Below, one piece after another: positions 24,775 to 30,962 of a stretch of 32,591 nt of DNA. Position 1 is the first letter of the stretch. The number at the start of each line of letters is the position of its first letter. Location: assembly GCA_030625085.1 (NCBI GenBank), contig DAOURK010000041.1, positions 1 through 32,591 on the forward strand, given 5' to 3'. The stretch comes from Pseudomonadota bacterium. GTDB taxonomy: Bacteria > SZUA-182 > DTGQ01. Under the pieces are notes generated by a model. That model was given only the letters and a program-made list of their open reading frames with translations. It did not search any database and was not told the origin of the DNA. Made by a program: the position numbers and the translations under genes.

Positions 24775-24790
24775 TGGTATACTTCTTGCT
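24775..24790 (+). promoter_or_regulatory. Sigma54 (-24/-12) promoter for the NifX/ORP gene cluster
   Basis: TGGTATACTTCTTGCT matches the sigma54 consensus TGGCAC-N5-TTGCW, with the invariant GG (24776-24777) and GC (24788-24789) exactly ten bases apart. Transcription should begin near 24801, right before the SD AGGAG at 24811 of the first gene. There is a sigma54 activator gene just upstream. Confidence 0.72.
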
Positions 24791-24823
24791 GTTATGATAT
24801 AATTGTTATCAGGAGAAAGGACA

Positions 24824-25225
24824 GTGAAAATTGCTATTCCTCTTTTTGGCAAAAGAGTTTCTCCTCGCTTCGACTGTGCGACACATTTTCTTATTCTAAC
24901 AGTAGAAAATGGTGACATTGTGCGACGAGAGAATCTGTTGCTTAAAGAAAAAATTCTTACAGAAAGGATCAAAAGGCTTAGTGAGATAAAAGTCGATACT
25001 CTTATCTGCAGCGGTATTGATGCATTTTCTGAGGGGCAATTATTTTTTCATGGGATGAAAGTTCTTTCCTGGATAACCGGGGAAGTTGAAGATGTAATTC
25101 GCAGTTTTCTTGAGGGAAATTTGGAGCCGGGTATGATGATGGGCGCAGGCGGCCGGTGCTGCGGACGTTGGCGGTTTCGCCACGGTAAAGGCTCCTGTGG
25201 AGGTGGACGGCACGGGCATCATTAG
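24824..25225 (+). CDS. NifB/NifX-family metallocluster-binding protein with Cys/His-rich tail
   Basis: A 133-residue protein. Residues 1-105 are a dinitrogenase iron-molybdenum cofactor-binding (NifX/NafY/ORP-type) domain: KIAIPLFGKRVSPRFDCATHF at the start, split by a turn, 'VDTLICSGIDAFSEGQL' and 'GEVEDVIRSFLEGNL'. A glycine-rich tail follows with 'GRCCGRW', 'GSCGGG' and a final HGHH, so 3 Cys and several His are in position to bind metal. The start is the GTG at 24824, placed nine bases after AGGAG; a TTG seven codons earlier lies before the SD. It is the first gene after the sigma54 promoter. No nif structural genes are present, so a role in nitrogenase is unlikely; ORP-type cluster handling fits better. 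Confidence 0.8.
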   Translation: MKIAIPLFGKRVSPRFDCATHFLILTVENGDIVRRENLLLKEKILTERIKRLSEIKVDTLICSGIDAFSEGQLFFHGMKVLSWITGEVEDVIRSFLEGNLEPGMMMGAGGRCCGRWRFRHGKGSCGGGRHGHH

Positions 25226-25362
25226 CATCTTAATTGTGAAGTTCGTGTTTTTATAGCCAAAAATCTTTTAAAATCTCTATGGTCCTGACTTGTATGGGTT
25301 AGGTCGGAAATAAAATATTAACCGACCTTAAAAATGAATAGATGTAAAATTTTATATTTATA

Positions 25363-25425
25363 GGACGCAGGGCTTTAGCCCTGCCAATAACGAGGGGCGT
25401 AAGCAAGGTTAAATCCTTGCGCTAG
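25363..25425. repeat. Inverted pair of palindromic repeats (BIME-like)
   Basis: A perfect GCAGGGCTTTAGCCCTGC (25367-25384) is followed after 18 bases by GCAAGGTTAAATCCTTGC and GCTA (25403-25424), in opposite orientation. It sits in the 264-base gap between the NifX-like gene and the small Gly-rich gene and may shape the mRNA there. A 7-base stem AGGTCGG/CCGACCT lies just before it (25301-25328). Confidence 0.75.
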
Positions 25426-25489
25426 GGTAAAAATAACACCCCGAATACTTTAAATTTTTTAACTGATTTATTTAAGGAGGTGAATGAAA

Positions 25490-25642
25490 ATGCCAAGAGG
25501 TGATGGAACAGGCCCTAAAGGTCAAGGGCCGGGTACCGGTCGAGGAACGGGTCCCTGCGGCGGGGGTCAAGGACAAGGTGGTGGCCGTGGACAAGGTGGT
25601 GGTCAAGGACAAGGCGGTGGACGTGGACAAGGCCGTAGATAA
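25490..25642 (+). CDS. Small Gly/Gln/Arg-rich protein, DUF5320-type N-terminus
   Basis: A 50-residue protein. It begins MPRGDGTGPKGQGPGTGRG, which matches the start of the larger DUF5320-type gene at 25820, then changes to GQGQGGGRG repeats with a single Cys (about residue 23) and ends GRGQGRR. A very strong SD (AAGGAGGTGA) precedes the ATG, and 26 bases from the ATG onward are identical to the other gene, so it is real coding sequence despite its size. Such proteins accompany NifX/ORP and MinD-type genes in anaerobes; their function is unknown. It is unstructured and basic, so it might bind nucleic acid or another cluster protein (speculative). Confidence 0.75.
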   Translation: MPRGDGTGPKGQGPGTGRGTGPCGGGQGQGGGRGQGGGQGQGGGRGQGRR

Positions 25643-25743
25643 TGATATGGCAATAATTTTAAAGGTAACTATTTTGTAAAGATGTAATGTTTACTATTCA
25701 ATATCAGACATTACAGAATTAAATGCAACAATGCTCAATAACG

Positions 25744-25791
25744 AAAAGGGCTCTGCAATACAGTATTAAACTTATTATGCAGGACTCTTTT
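25744..25791 (+). terminator. Possible terminator or attenuator hairpin
   Basis: AAAAGGGCTCTGCA pairs with TGCAGGACTCTTTT (14 positions, one mismatch and two G-U pairs) around a 20-base loop; the stem ends in UUUU. It lies between the two DUF5320-type genes and may reduce read-through. The U-run is part of the stem, so strength is uncertain. Confidence 0.4.
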
Positions 25792-25819
25792 AATGATTAC
25801 ATAATGGAGGTGAACAAAG

Positions 25820-26191
25820 ATGCCAAGAGGTGATGGAACAGGCCCGACAGGTTTGGGCCCAATGACAGGCAGAGCTGCCGGCTATTGTGCTGGTTACTCA
25901 GCGCCTGGATATATGAACCCGAGACCCGGATATGGCTTCGGGAGAGGTTTTGGCCGCGGCGGGGGTCGTGGTTTTAGAGGCGGTGGATTTGGGGGTGGAC
26001 GTTTTCAGCCAATGGTCCCATTTGCAGCAACACCCTATCCATATGAGGCGGCCTATACGCAGCCAACTCCCCAAGAAGAACGCTCTTTTCTGGAAAATCA
26101 GATAAAAGCTCTTCAAGGCCAGCTTGATGCAGTTAAACAAAGACTTGATGAAGTAACAATGCAGACAAAAGAAAAGGATTCTGCAAAATAA
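25820..26191 (+). CDS. DUF5320-type Gly-rich protein with C-terminal coiled coil
   Basis: A 123-residue protein starting MPRGDGTGPTGLGPMTGRAA, then GYCAGY, the DUF5320 signature. Residues 30-60 are Gly/Arg/Phe-rich (GFGRGFGRGGGRGFRGGGFG). After a Pro/Tyr-rich linker, residues about 85-115 form a heptad coiled coil (EERSFLENQIKALQGQLDAV). One Cys (in GYCAGY). GGAGGTG precedes the ATG. DUF5320 proteins have no known activity, but recur next to NifX-like and MinD-like genes in anaerobic bacteria and archaea. The gene's stop codon sits inside a perfect hairpin (26174-26210). Coiled coils suggest it oligomerises or docks with a partner (inference). Confidence 0.8.
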   Translation: MPRGDGTGPTGLGPMTGRAAGYCAGYSAPGYMNPRPGYGFGRGFGRGGGRGFRGGGFGGGRFQPMVPFAATPYPYEAAYTQPTPQEERSFLENQIKALQGQLDAVKQRLDEVTMQTKEKDSAK

Positions 26192-26210
26192 AATATTTTG
26201 CAGAATCCTT
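26174..26210. promoter_or_regulatory. Perfect 17-base-pair hairpin over a stop codon
   Basis: AAGGATTCTGCAAAATA (26174-26190) and TATTTTGCAGAATCCTT (26194-26210) pair perfectly around AAA. It covers the last codons and stop of the DUF5320-type gene. On the plus strand an A-run, not a U-run, follows, so it is more likely an mRNA stability or processing stem than a terminator. Confidence 0.6.
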
Positions 26211-26237
26211 GCAAAAAAAGAAAGGAGAATAAGCTAT

Positions 26238-26600
26238 ATGAAAGTTGTCCTGACCTCTAGCGGGGAGTCTCTCGATTCCCCTCTCGATCCCAGATTTGGT
26301 CGCGCACAAAAATTTATTTTATTTGACACTGACAACAATGAACACCAGGTGGTAGACAACAGCCAAAATTTAAACGCAGCCCAGGGTGCGGGTATCCAGG
26401 CCGCTCAAAATGTTTCCAGGCTCAATGCGGAATATGTAATTACCGGCCACTGCGGCCCCAAGGCATTTCGCACTCTCCAGGCCGCTGGAATAAAGGTAAT
26501 TGTCGGGGTTGAGGGAACAGTGGCTGAGGTGATAGAAAAATTCAAGGCAGGAAAACTTACTCCAACAGAGGCATCGGATGTAGAAGGCCACTGGATATAA
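26238..26600 (+). CDS. NifX-family / orange-protein-like (ORP) cluster-binding protein
   Basis: A 120-residue single-domain protein of the dinitrogenase iron-molybdenum cofactor-binding family. Landmarks: an N-terminal strand MKVVLTSSGESLDSPLD, the PRFGRAQKFILFD turn, 'NAAQGAGIQAAQNV', 'EYVITGHCGPKAFRTLQAAG' and 'GTVAEVIEKFKAGKL'. In Desulfovibrio, ORP of this fold holds a mixed Mo-Cu sulfide cluster without covalent Cys ligands; this homologue has one Cys, in GHCGP. The SD is AAGGAG. It follows the DUF5320 gene by 46 bases and precedes the MinD-type pair by 19, suggesting one transcript. A 16-base tandem duplication spans its stop codon. Confidence 0.85.
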   Translation: MKVVLTSSGESLDSPLDPRFGRAQKFILFDTDNNEHQVVDNSQNLNAAQGAGIQAAQNVSRLNAEYVITGHCGPKAFRTLQAAGIKVIVGVEGTVAEVIEKFKAGKLTPTEASDVEGHWI

Positions 26601-26619
26601 AATCGACTGGATATAAAAA

Positions 26620-27492
26620 ATGATTATTACCATAGCAAGCGGCAAGGGCGGCACCGGCAAAACAACGGTGGCCACTAATCTTGCCGTTTCAATAAGTTCT
26701 AGTATTGATAATACTCCTGTTTGGGTGCTTGATTGCGATGTAGAGGAACCGAATTGTCACCTGTTTCTCAAGCCCGAAATATACACCTCGGAAGCGGTAG
26801 GAGTTCCCGTACCCAAGGTTGATAAGGAAAAATGCACTGCCTGCGGAAAATGCGGTCAATTTTGTGAATATAGCGCTATTGTGGCCCTCAAAACAGTACC
26901 AATCACCTTTCCGGAGTTATGCCACGGCTGTGGAGGCTGCTCGCTTATCTGTCCGGAAGGCGCCATTTCTGAAACAAAGCGCCGGGTAGGTATGCTTGAA
27001 AAGGGTCAATCAGGGGATATCGGGTTTGTTCATGGTCGGCTCAGAGTTGGCGAGGCTATGTCTCCACCGCTTATCCGTGCAGTTAAAAAATTCGTCTTTA
27101 AAAAAGGGCTGACTCTTATTGATGCCCCGCCGGGCACATCCTGTCCGGTTATCGAAGCTATCAAGGGCAGTGATTTTGTAATCCTGGTAACCGAGCCTAC
27201 GCCTTTTGGGCTCAACGACCTCACCCTAGCTGTCGATATGGTGAAGCAACTTAACATTCCCTTCGGTGTGTTGATTAATCGGGCTGATATAGGTGATAAT
27301 CGAGTCAGCGAGTATTGTCAGGCTGAAGGCATACCAATTCTTTTGCAAATACCGGACAACCGAAAGATCGCCGAGGCTTACTCCCGAGGAATGATGATCG
27401 TCGATGTTGTTCCCGGCTTACGGGAAACATTTATGGACCTTTATTTCCGGATAAAAAAAATGTGCGGACAACAACACAATGAAGAAGCCTAA
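26620..27492 (+). CDS. MinD/ParA-type ATPase with inserted 2[4Fe-4S] ferredoxin domain, first of pair
   Basis: A 290-residue cytoplasmic ATPase. A deviant Walker A SGKGGTGKTT lies at 7-16 and the switch segment DCDVEEPNCH at 38-47. An inserted bacterial-type ferredoxin domain (about 68-118) has two CxxCxxCxxxC motifs: C72, C75, C78, C82 and C101, C104, C107, C111. The P-loop domain then resumes with LIDAPPGTSCPV and VTEPTPFGLNDL. This architecture is the one found in the ORP gene sets of sulfate reducers, where the ATPases belong to the ORP complex. No strong SD precedes the ATG, so coupling with the ORP gene 19 bases upstream is likely. Its last 14 bases overlap the next gene. Confidence 0.9.
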   Translation: MIITIASGKGGTGKTTVATNLAVSISSSIDNTPVWVLDCDVEEPNCHLFLKPEIYTSEAVGVPVPKVDKEKCTACGKCGQFCEYSAIVALKTVPITFPELCHGCGGCSLICPEGAISETKRRVGMLEKGQSGDIGFVHGRLRVGEAMSPPLIRAVKKFVFKKGLTLIDAPPGTSCPVIEAIKGSDFVILVTEPTPFGLNDLTLAVDMVKQLNIPFGVLINRADIGDNRVSEYCQAEGIPILLQIPDNRKIAEAYSRGMMIVDVVPGLRETFMDLYFRIKKMCGQQHNEEA

Positions 27493-28369
27493 AGAACTTG
27501 TAGTTATCAGCGGCAAGGGGGGCACTGGCAAAACCAGCCTAGTGGCCTCTTTTGCTGTTTTGGCCAAAAATAAGGTAATGGCCGACTGCGATGTTGATGC
27601 AGCCGACCTGCACCTTATTTTAAAGACAAATATCCGGCACAGAGAGATATTCAAGGCCGGCAAAAGGGCCATTATCAGACAAAAAGACTGCACCGGCTGC
27701 GGCCTGTGTTTGACCAATTGCCGATTCAATGCTGTAAAAATGATTCAGGAGAAAAAAGGGGAAAAAATATTTTCTATTGATCCAATCTCCTGTGAGGGCT
27801 GCGGCGTGTGTGTCCATTTTTGTCCGCAAGAAGCCATAGATTTTCCGGAAAATGTATGTGGTGAATGGTTCATTTCTGATACCCGCTGTGGGCCAATGGT
27901 TCATGCTAAACTTGGCGCTGCTGAGGAGAACTCCGGGAAACTGGTAAGCCTGGTTCGCACACAGGCCAAAAAAATCGCTGATGAACATGGACAAAACCTT
28001 ATCATCATTGATGGCTCGCCGGGAATTGGTTGCCCGGTTATCGCCTCCATCACCGGCGCCGATCTTGTTCTTGTGGTGACTGAACCAACACTATCCGGAG
28101 AGCATGATTTCAAGCGTGTGATAAGCTTAACCGAACATTTTAACATTCCTGCAGCTTTATGCATTAATAAATTTGATCTGAATACCTCGATAACAGAGCG
28201 GATTGAAAAGGAAGCACAGGAAAAAAATATTATCCTTGCCGGGAGGATTCGTTACGACAAGGAAGTAACCTATGCGCAGGTAGAAGAAAAAGCTGCCGTA
28301 GAATATAATAGCAGCCAGGCCGGGGAGGATATAAAGGCCCTGTGGGAGAAGCTAAAAACTATCCTTTAA
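27479..28369 (+). CDS. MinD/ParA-type ATPase with inserted 2[4Fe-4S] ferredoxin domain, second of pair
   Basis: A 296-residue paralogue of the preceding gene. Walker A SGKGGTGKTS is at 11-20, DCDVDAADLH at 37-46, and the ferredoxin insert has C71, C74, C77, C81 and C105, C108, C111, C115. Then come IIDGSPGIGCPV and VTEPTLSGEHDF. A further Cys pair around C127 and C142 may matter. The start overlaps the end of the first ATPase by 14 bases in another frame, so the two are translated together, which suits a heterodimer. Such pairs probably use ATP to load or deliver Fe-S or Mo/Cu-S units; the direct evidence here is only domain content and neighbours. Confidence 0.9.
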   Translation: MKKPKELVVISGKGGTGKTSLVASFAVLAKNKVMADCDVDAADLHLILKTNIRHREIFKAGKRAIIRQKDCTGCGLCLTNCRFNAVKMIQEKKGEKIFSIDPISCEGCGVCVHFCPQEAIDFPENVCGEWFISDTRCGPMVHAKLGAAEENSGKLVSLVRTQAKKIADEHGQNLIIIDGSPGIGCPVIASITGADLVLVVTEPTLSGEHDFKRVISLTEHFNIPAALCINKFDLNTSITERIEKEAQEKNIILAGRIRYDKEVTYAQVEEKAAVEYNSSQAGEDIKALWEKLKTIL

Positions 28370-28458
28370 AATGCCCATTGTTTTCTGCTGTTTGTTTTAT
28401 GATGTGATTTGGTTTATAATGATCCCGGTAAAGGGTAAAATTTTTATTATAATTTTTC

Positions 28459-28482
28459 GCAAAGCTAAAGCCCTGTACTACA
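28459..28482. repeat. Decayed palindromic repeat
   Basis: GCAAAGCTAAAGCCCTGTAC, then TAC: a diverged member of the GCAGGGC palindrome family, in the 219-base gap between the second ATPase and the scaffold gene. I see no sigma54-type promoter in this gap. Confidence 0.55.
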
Positions 28483-28588
28483 GTATGAAATGTAATACCT
28501 GAAAACCTATAGGTAAAAATCTATAACATAAAAAATCATATAATACCTAAATTAAAAATTAGATTATAAGCGGGGATAAGGAGTGCAG

Positions 28589-29065
28589 ATGGGTAATTCC
28601 CAAATACCGGCTAATGGGCCTAAAGAGCAACCTGAAGTTAAAAAAACCGCCCTTGATAACTTTGTTGAGGAAACCAACCGACAAATTCGCCAAGAGATGG
28701 AGCAAACATATTCTGCTGCTGTAGTCGAACGCTTTTATAACCCAAAAAACCTGGGCCCAATCTCCGACGCCGATGCTCATGCACGAATAACCGGTCCATG
28801 CGGCGACACAGTGGAAATCTGGCTAAAAATAAAATCCGATAAAGTTGACCAGGCCGGATTTATTACCGATGGCTGTTGTTCTTCAATTGCCTGCGGAAGC
28901 ATGGCCACAGAGCTGGCTATAGGAAAAAGGACTGAAGAAGTATTGGGTATATCTCAAGACGACATACTCAAAGCGCTGGGAGGACTTCCGGAAGAATCAG
29001 TTCATTGCGCTCTTTTGGCTTCCAACACCCTGCAGGCAGCCATTAAAAATTACCAAAAACAATAA
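28589..29065 (+). CDS. NifU/IscU-like iron-sulfur cluster scaffold
   Basis: A 158-residue protein. After a 40-residue helical N-terminal extension (charged, not seen in standard IscU), residues 45-155 are an IscU/NifU-N fold: VVERFYNPKNLGPI, GPCGDTVEIWL (Cys71, Asp73), TDGCCSSIACGSMATELAIG (Cys96/97) and VHCALLASNTLQAAI (Cys140). So all three cluster ligands are present. No cysteine desulfurase (iscS/nifS) is nearby. I set the start at ATG 28589, not the GTG at 28583, because AAGGAG (28578-28583) overlaps that GTG and is five bases from the ATG. It lies 28 bases before the MrpORP-type gene; scaffold and carrier probably work together. Confidence 0.88.
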   Translation: MGNSQIPANGPKEQPEVKKTALDNFVEETNRQIRQEMEQTYSAAVVERFYNPKNLGPISDADAHARITGPCGDTVEIWLKIKSDKVDQAGFITDGCCSSIACGSMATELAIGKRTEEVLGISQDDILKALGGLPEESVHCALLASNTLQAAIKNYQKQ

Positions 29066-29093
29066 ACAATGTATATTTCCAATGGAGACCATT

Positions 29094-30392
29094 ATGAGTG
29101 AAAAAACATGTAATACCTGCTCAACTGATAGCTGTTCGGCTAAAGCTCAACGACCCGACGAAAAGCTTGGAGACTTTTTAGAACAACAGGCCCTTCAAAA
29201 ACGGCTATGCCAAATCACGCATAAAATCCTTGTTCTCTCGGGCAAGGGCGGCGTAGGTAAAAGCACTGTTGCCGCCAATCTTGCCATTTCGCTTGCCTTG
29301 GCCGGAAAAAAGGTGGGGCTCCTCGACGTAGATATTCACGGCCCGAGCATTCCAAAACTGCTCAATCTTGAAAACCGTCGGCTAGAGGTAAGGGATGAAA
29401 TCATCATGCCTATTGAGCTCAGTGAAAACCTGAAAACCATGTCCATAGGATTTGTGCTTCAAGGAAAAGATGATGCAGTAATCTGGCGCGGCCCTATGAA
29501 AATGGGCGTGATAAAGCAATTTCTGAAAGATGTGGAGTGGGGAGAGCTGGATTATCTGATAATTGATCTTCCTCCCGGGACCGGCGATGAACCCCTCTCG
29601 GTATGTCAACTCATTCAAGATGCTGATGGGGCCATAGTAGTCACCACGCCCCAGGAACTTTCCCTGGCAGATGTACGCAAATCCATCAATTTTTGCCGAA
29701 CCCTCAAGCTGCCGGTTTTAGGTGTAGTAGAAAATATGAGTGGTTTTGTCTGCCCCAAATGTGGTACAATGACTGATATTTTCAAGAGCGGCGGCGGGGA
29801 AACCATGGCCAGGGAACAGGGTGTTCCCTTTCTCGGACGTATTCCCATTGACCCTCAAATAGTTGAAGCATGTGATTCAGGCCAACCTTATGTATATCAT
29901 TATGCCAGAACAGATACAGCTAAAGCCTTTGAGAGAGTTATCCGCCCGATTCTTGAAATGCATAAAGCGACACAACCCTCCGAAAATATAACCCAAAAGG
30001 AGGAGAAATCAATAGAAGAGCCCAAAAACTTAACCCAAAAGGAGGAGAAATCCTTGATTATAGCCATTCCAATTGCTGAAGGAAAATTGGCCATGCACTT
30101 TGGGCATTGCCAGGAATTTGCCTTGATAGAGGTCGATACAGAAAAAAAAGAGATTCTCAGTAAAAAATCAGTGCCTGCACCTGCACATCAGCCCGGCCTT
30201 CTTCCTCCATGGCTGGCAAAGCAAGGGGCTAATCTTATCATTGCCGGTGGAATGGGCTCACGAGCCCAAAACCTTTTCGCCGATCAAAAAATTGAGGTGC
30301 TGGTCGGCGCTCCTGCTGAAACCCCAGAAAATATCGTCAAGGCCTATCTTGATGGAGTGCTCGAGTCCGGCGAAAATATTTGTGACCATTGA
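29094..30392 (+). CDS. Mrp/NBP35-type Fe-S carrier ATPase fused to a NifX/ORP domain (MrpORP type)
   Basis: A 432-residue two-domain protein. Near the N-terminus is a Cys cluster (C6, C9, C14). The Mrp/NBP35 ATPase follows: Walker A SGKGGVGKST (49-58), DVDIHGPSIPKLL, LIIDLPPGTGDEPL and the bridging-cluster motif CPKC (220-223). A Lys/Glu linker (about 295-320) contains two copies of LTQKEEKS-like sequence. Residues 321-432 form a NifX/ORP domain (AIPIAEGKLAMHFGHCQEFA, IIAGGMGSRAQNLF). This matches MrpORP of Desulfovibrio, reported to act in Fe-S biogenesis. ATG 29094 is chosen over 29082 because GGAG sits six bases before it. An internal start at the domain join is described separately. Confidence 0.92.
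   Translation: MSEKTCNTCSTDSCSAKAQRPDEKLGDFLEQQALQKRLCQITHKILVLSGKGGVGKSTVAANLAISLALAGKKVGLLDVDIHGPSIPKLLNLENRRLEVRDEIIMPIELSENLKTMSIGFVLQGKDDAVIWRGPMKMGVIKQFLKDVEWGELDYLIIDLPPGTGDEPLSVCQLIQDADGAIVVTTPQELSLADVRKSINFCRTLKLPVLGVVENMSGFVCPKCGTMTDIFKSGGGETMAREQGVPFLGRIPIDPQIVEACDSGQPYVYHYARTDTAKAFERVIRPILEMHKATQPSENITQKEEKSIEEPKNLTQKEEKSLIIAIPIAEGKLAMHFGHCQEFALIEVDTEKKEILSKKSVPAPAHQPGLLPPWLAKQGANLIIAGGMGSRAQNLFADQKIEVLVGAPAETPENIVKAYLDGVLESGENICDH
29989..30052 (+). repeat. 42-base-period tandem duplication in the MrpORP linker
   Basis: A 22-base block (starting TAACCCAAAAGGAGG) occurs at 29989-30010 and again at 30031-30052. In-frame, it duplicates TQKEEKS over a 14-codon period. Each copy carries an AAAGGAGG sequence. 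Confidence 0.85.
30037..30056 (+). promoter_or_regulatory. Internal ribosome-binding site and in-frame TTG start within MrpORP
   Basis: AAAAGGAGGAG (30037-30047) is followed by TTG at 30054-30056, in frame with the gene, eight bases after AGGAGG. The TTG is codon 321, the first residue of the NifX/ORP domain, so starting here would make a free 112-residue ORP-like protein. Four other genes in the window start with TTG. The upstream SD copy (29995-30005) is followed by no start codon. Confidence 0.55.
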
Positions 30393-30395
30393 TAT

Positions 30396-30566
30396 GAATG
30401 ATGGTCTTGTAAAAAACCTCATCAGCGTGTCATTTCGAAGGTGAGAAATCTTTTAACTGTTGCATTTCCAATGGATTAAGATTTCTCGCGGAGTTTACAC
30501 TGAACCAAGTGAATGTGCTCGAAATGACAAATATGCCAAAATCGACTTTTTACGAGGCCATTATGA
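30396..30566. repeat. MITE-like element, TCGTAAAAAG family, copy 3
   Basis: About 170 bases beginning four bases after the MrpORP stop. Left end TGAATGATGGTCTTGTAAAA, right end TTTTTACGAGGCCATTATGA. The nested inverted pair GTCATTTCGA / TCGAAATGAC is intact. It is highly similar to 30786-30962 over its right half. Confidence 0.75.
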
Positions 30567-30638
30567 TTTAATATGGGGACAATACCTGTATTTAATATGG
30601 AAATAATATCAGTATTTAATATGGGGACAATATCTATA
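30567..30638. repeat. Three tandem 24-base repeats
   Basis: Units at 30567-30590, 30591-30614 and 30615-30638, each starting TTTAATATGG. Units 1 and 3 differ at few positions; unit 2 is more diverged. Too short and without spacers, so not CRISPR. Confidence 0.85.
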
Positions 30639-30646
30639 TTTTAAAA

Positions 30647-30669
30647 GTAGCGCAGGGCTTTAGCCCTGC
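30647..30669. repeat. Palindromic repeat, intact copy
   Basis: GTAGCGCAGGGCTTTAGCCC, then TGC. This copy best matches the extended family consensus, palindrome plus GTAG flank. Confidence 0.8.
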
Positions 30670-30785
30670 TATCCCTCCTCATTAATAAAATTTATTGGAC
30701 GACTAATTTTCTACTTCCAGGCTTTCACATTTCTTTCATACTGTTTTTGACATTACTAAAACCATAAAAATCCTTCTGTTCTTAT

Positions 30786-30962
30786 TATTGATGCAATCGT
30801 AAAAAGGCTCATTAAGTTGTCATTTCGAACGGATGTGAGAAATCTTTATCGCACAACATACTGAAAAACATAAAATTTCTCCCGGAGTTTACACTAAACG
30901 GAGTGAATGTGGTCAAAATGACAAATATGCCAAAATCGACTTTTTACGAGGCCATCATTATT
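30786..30962. repeat. MITE-like element, TCGTAAAAAG family, copy 4
   Basis: About 177 bases. Left TTGATGCAATCGTAAAAAGG, right CTTTTTACGAGGCCATCA. The core is shared with copies at 6032 and 30396 (CACAACATACTGAAAAA, GGAGTTTACACT). It lies in the same orientation as copy 3, 220 bases away, with the tandem repeats and a palindrome between. Confidence 0.75.

Noticed and set aside
25301..25328. Terminator after the first NifX-like gene (AGGTCGG / CCGACCT)
   Set aside because: Only seven base pairs and followed by A-rich, not U-rich, sequence.
25405..25422. Second sigma54-like promoter (GG-N10-GC) before the small Gly-rich gene
   Set aside because: The spacing is right, but the sequence is just a palindromic repeat copy (GCAAGGTTAAATCCTTGC) and the rest of the consensus is poor.
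24824..30392. Nitrogenase cofactor (nif) gene cluster
   Set aside because: Only NifX- and NifU-like domains occur; no nifHDK, nifE, nifN or nifB. The ORP/MrpORP reading explains the set better.
30567..30638. CRISPR array
   Set aside because: Three directly adjoining 24-base units with no spacers and no cas genes.
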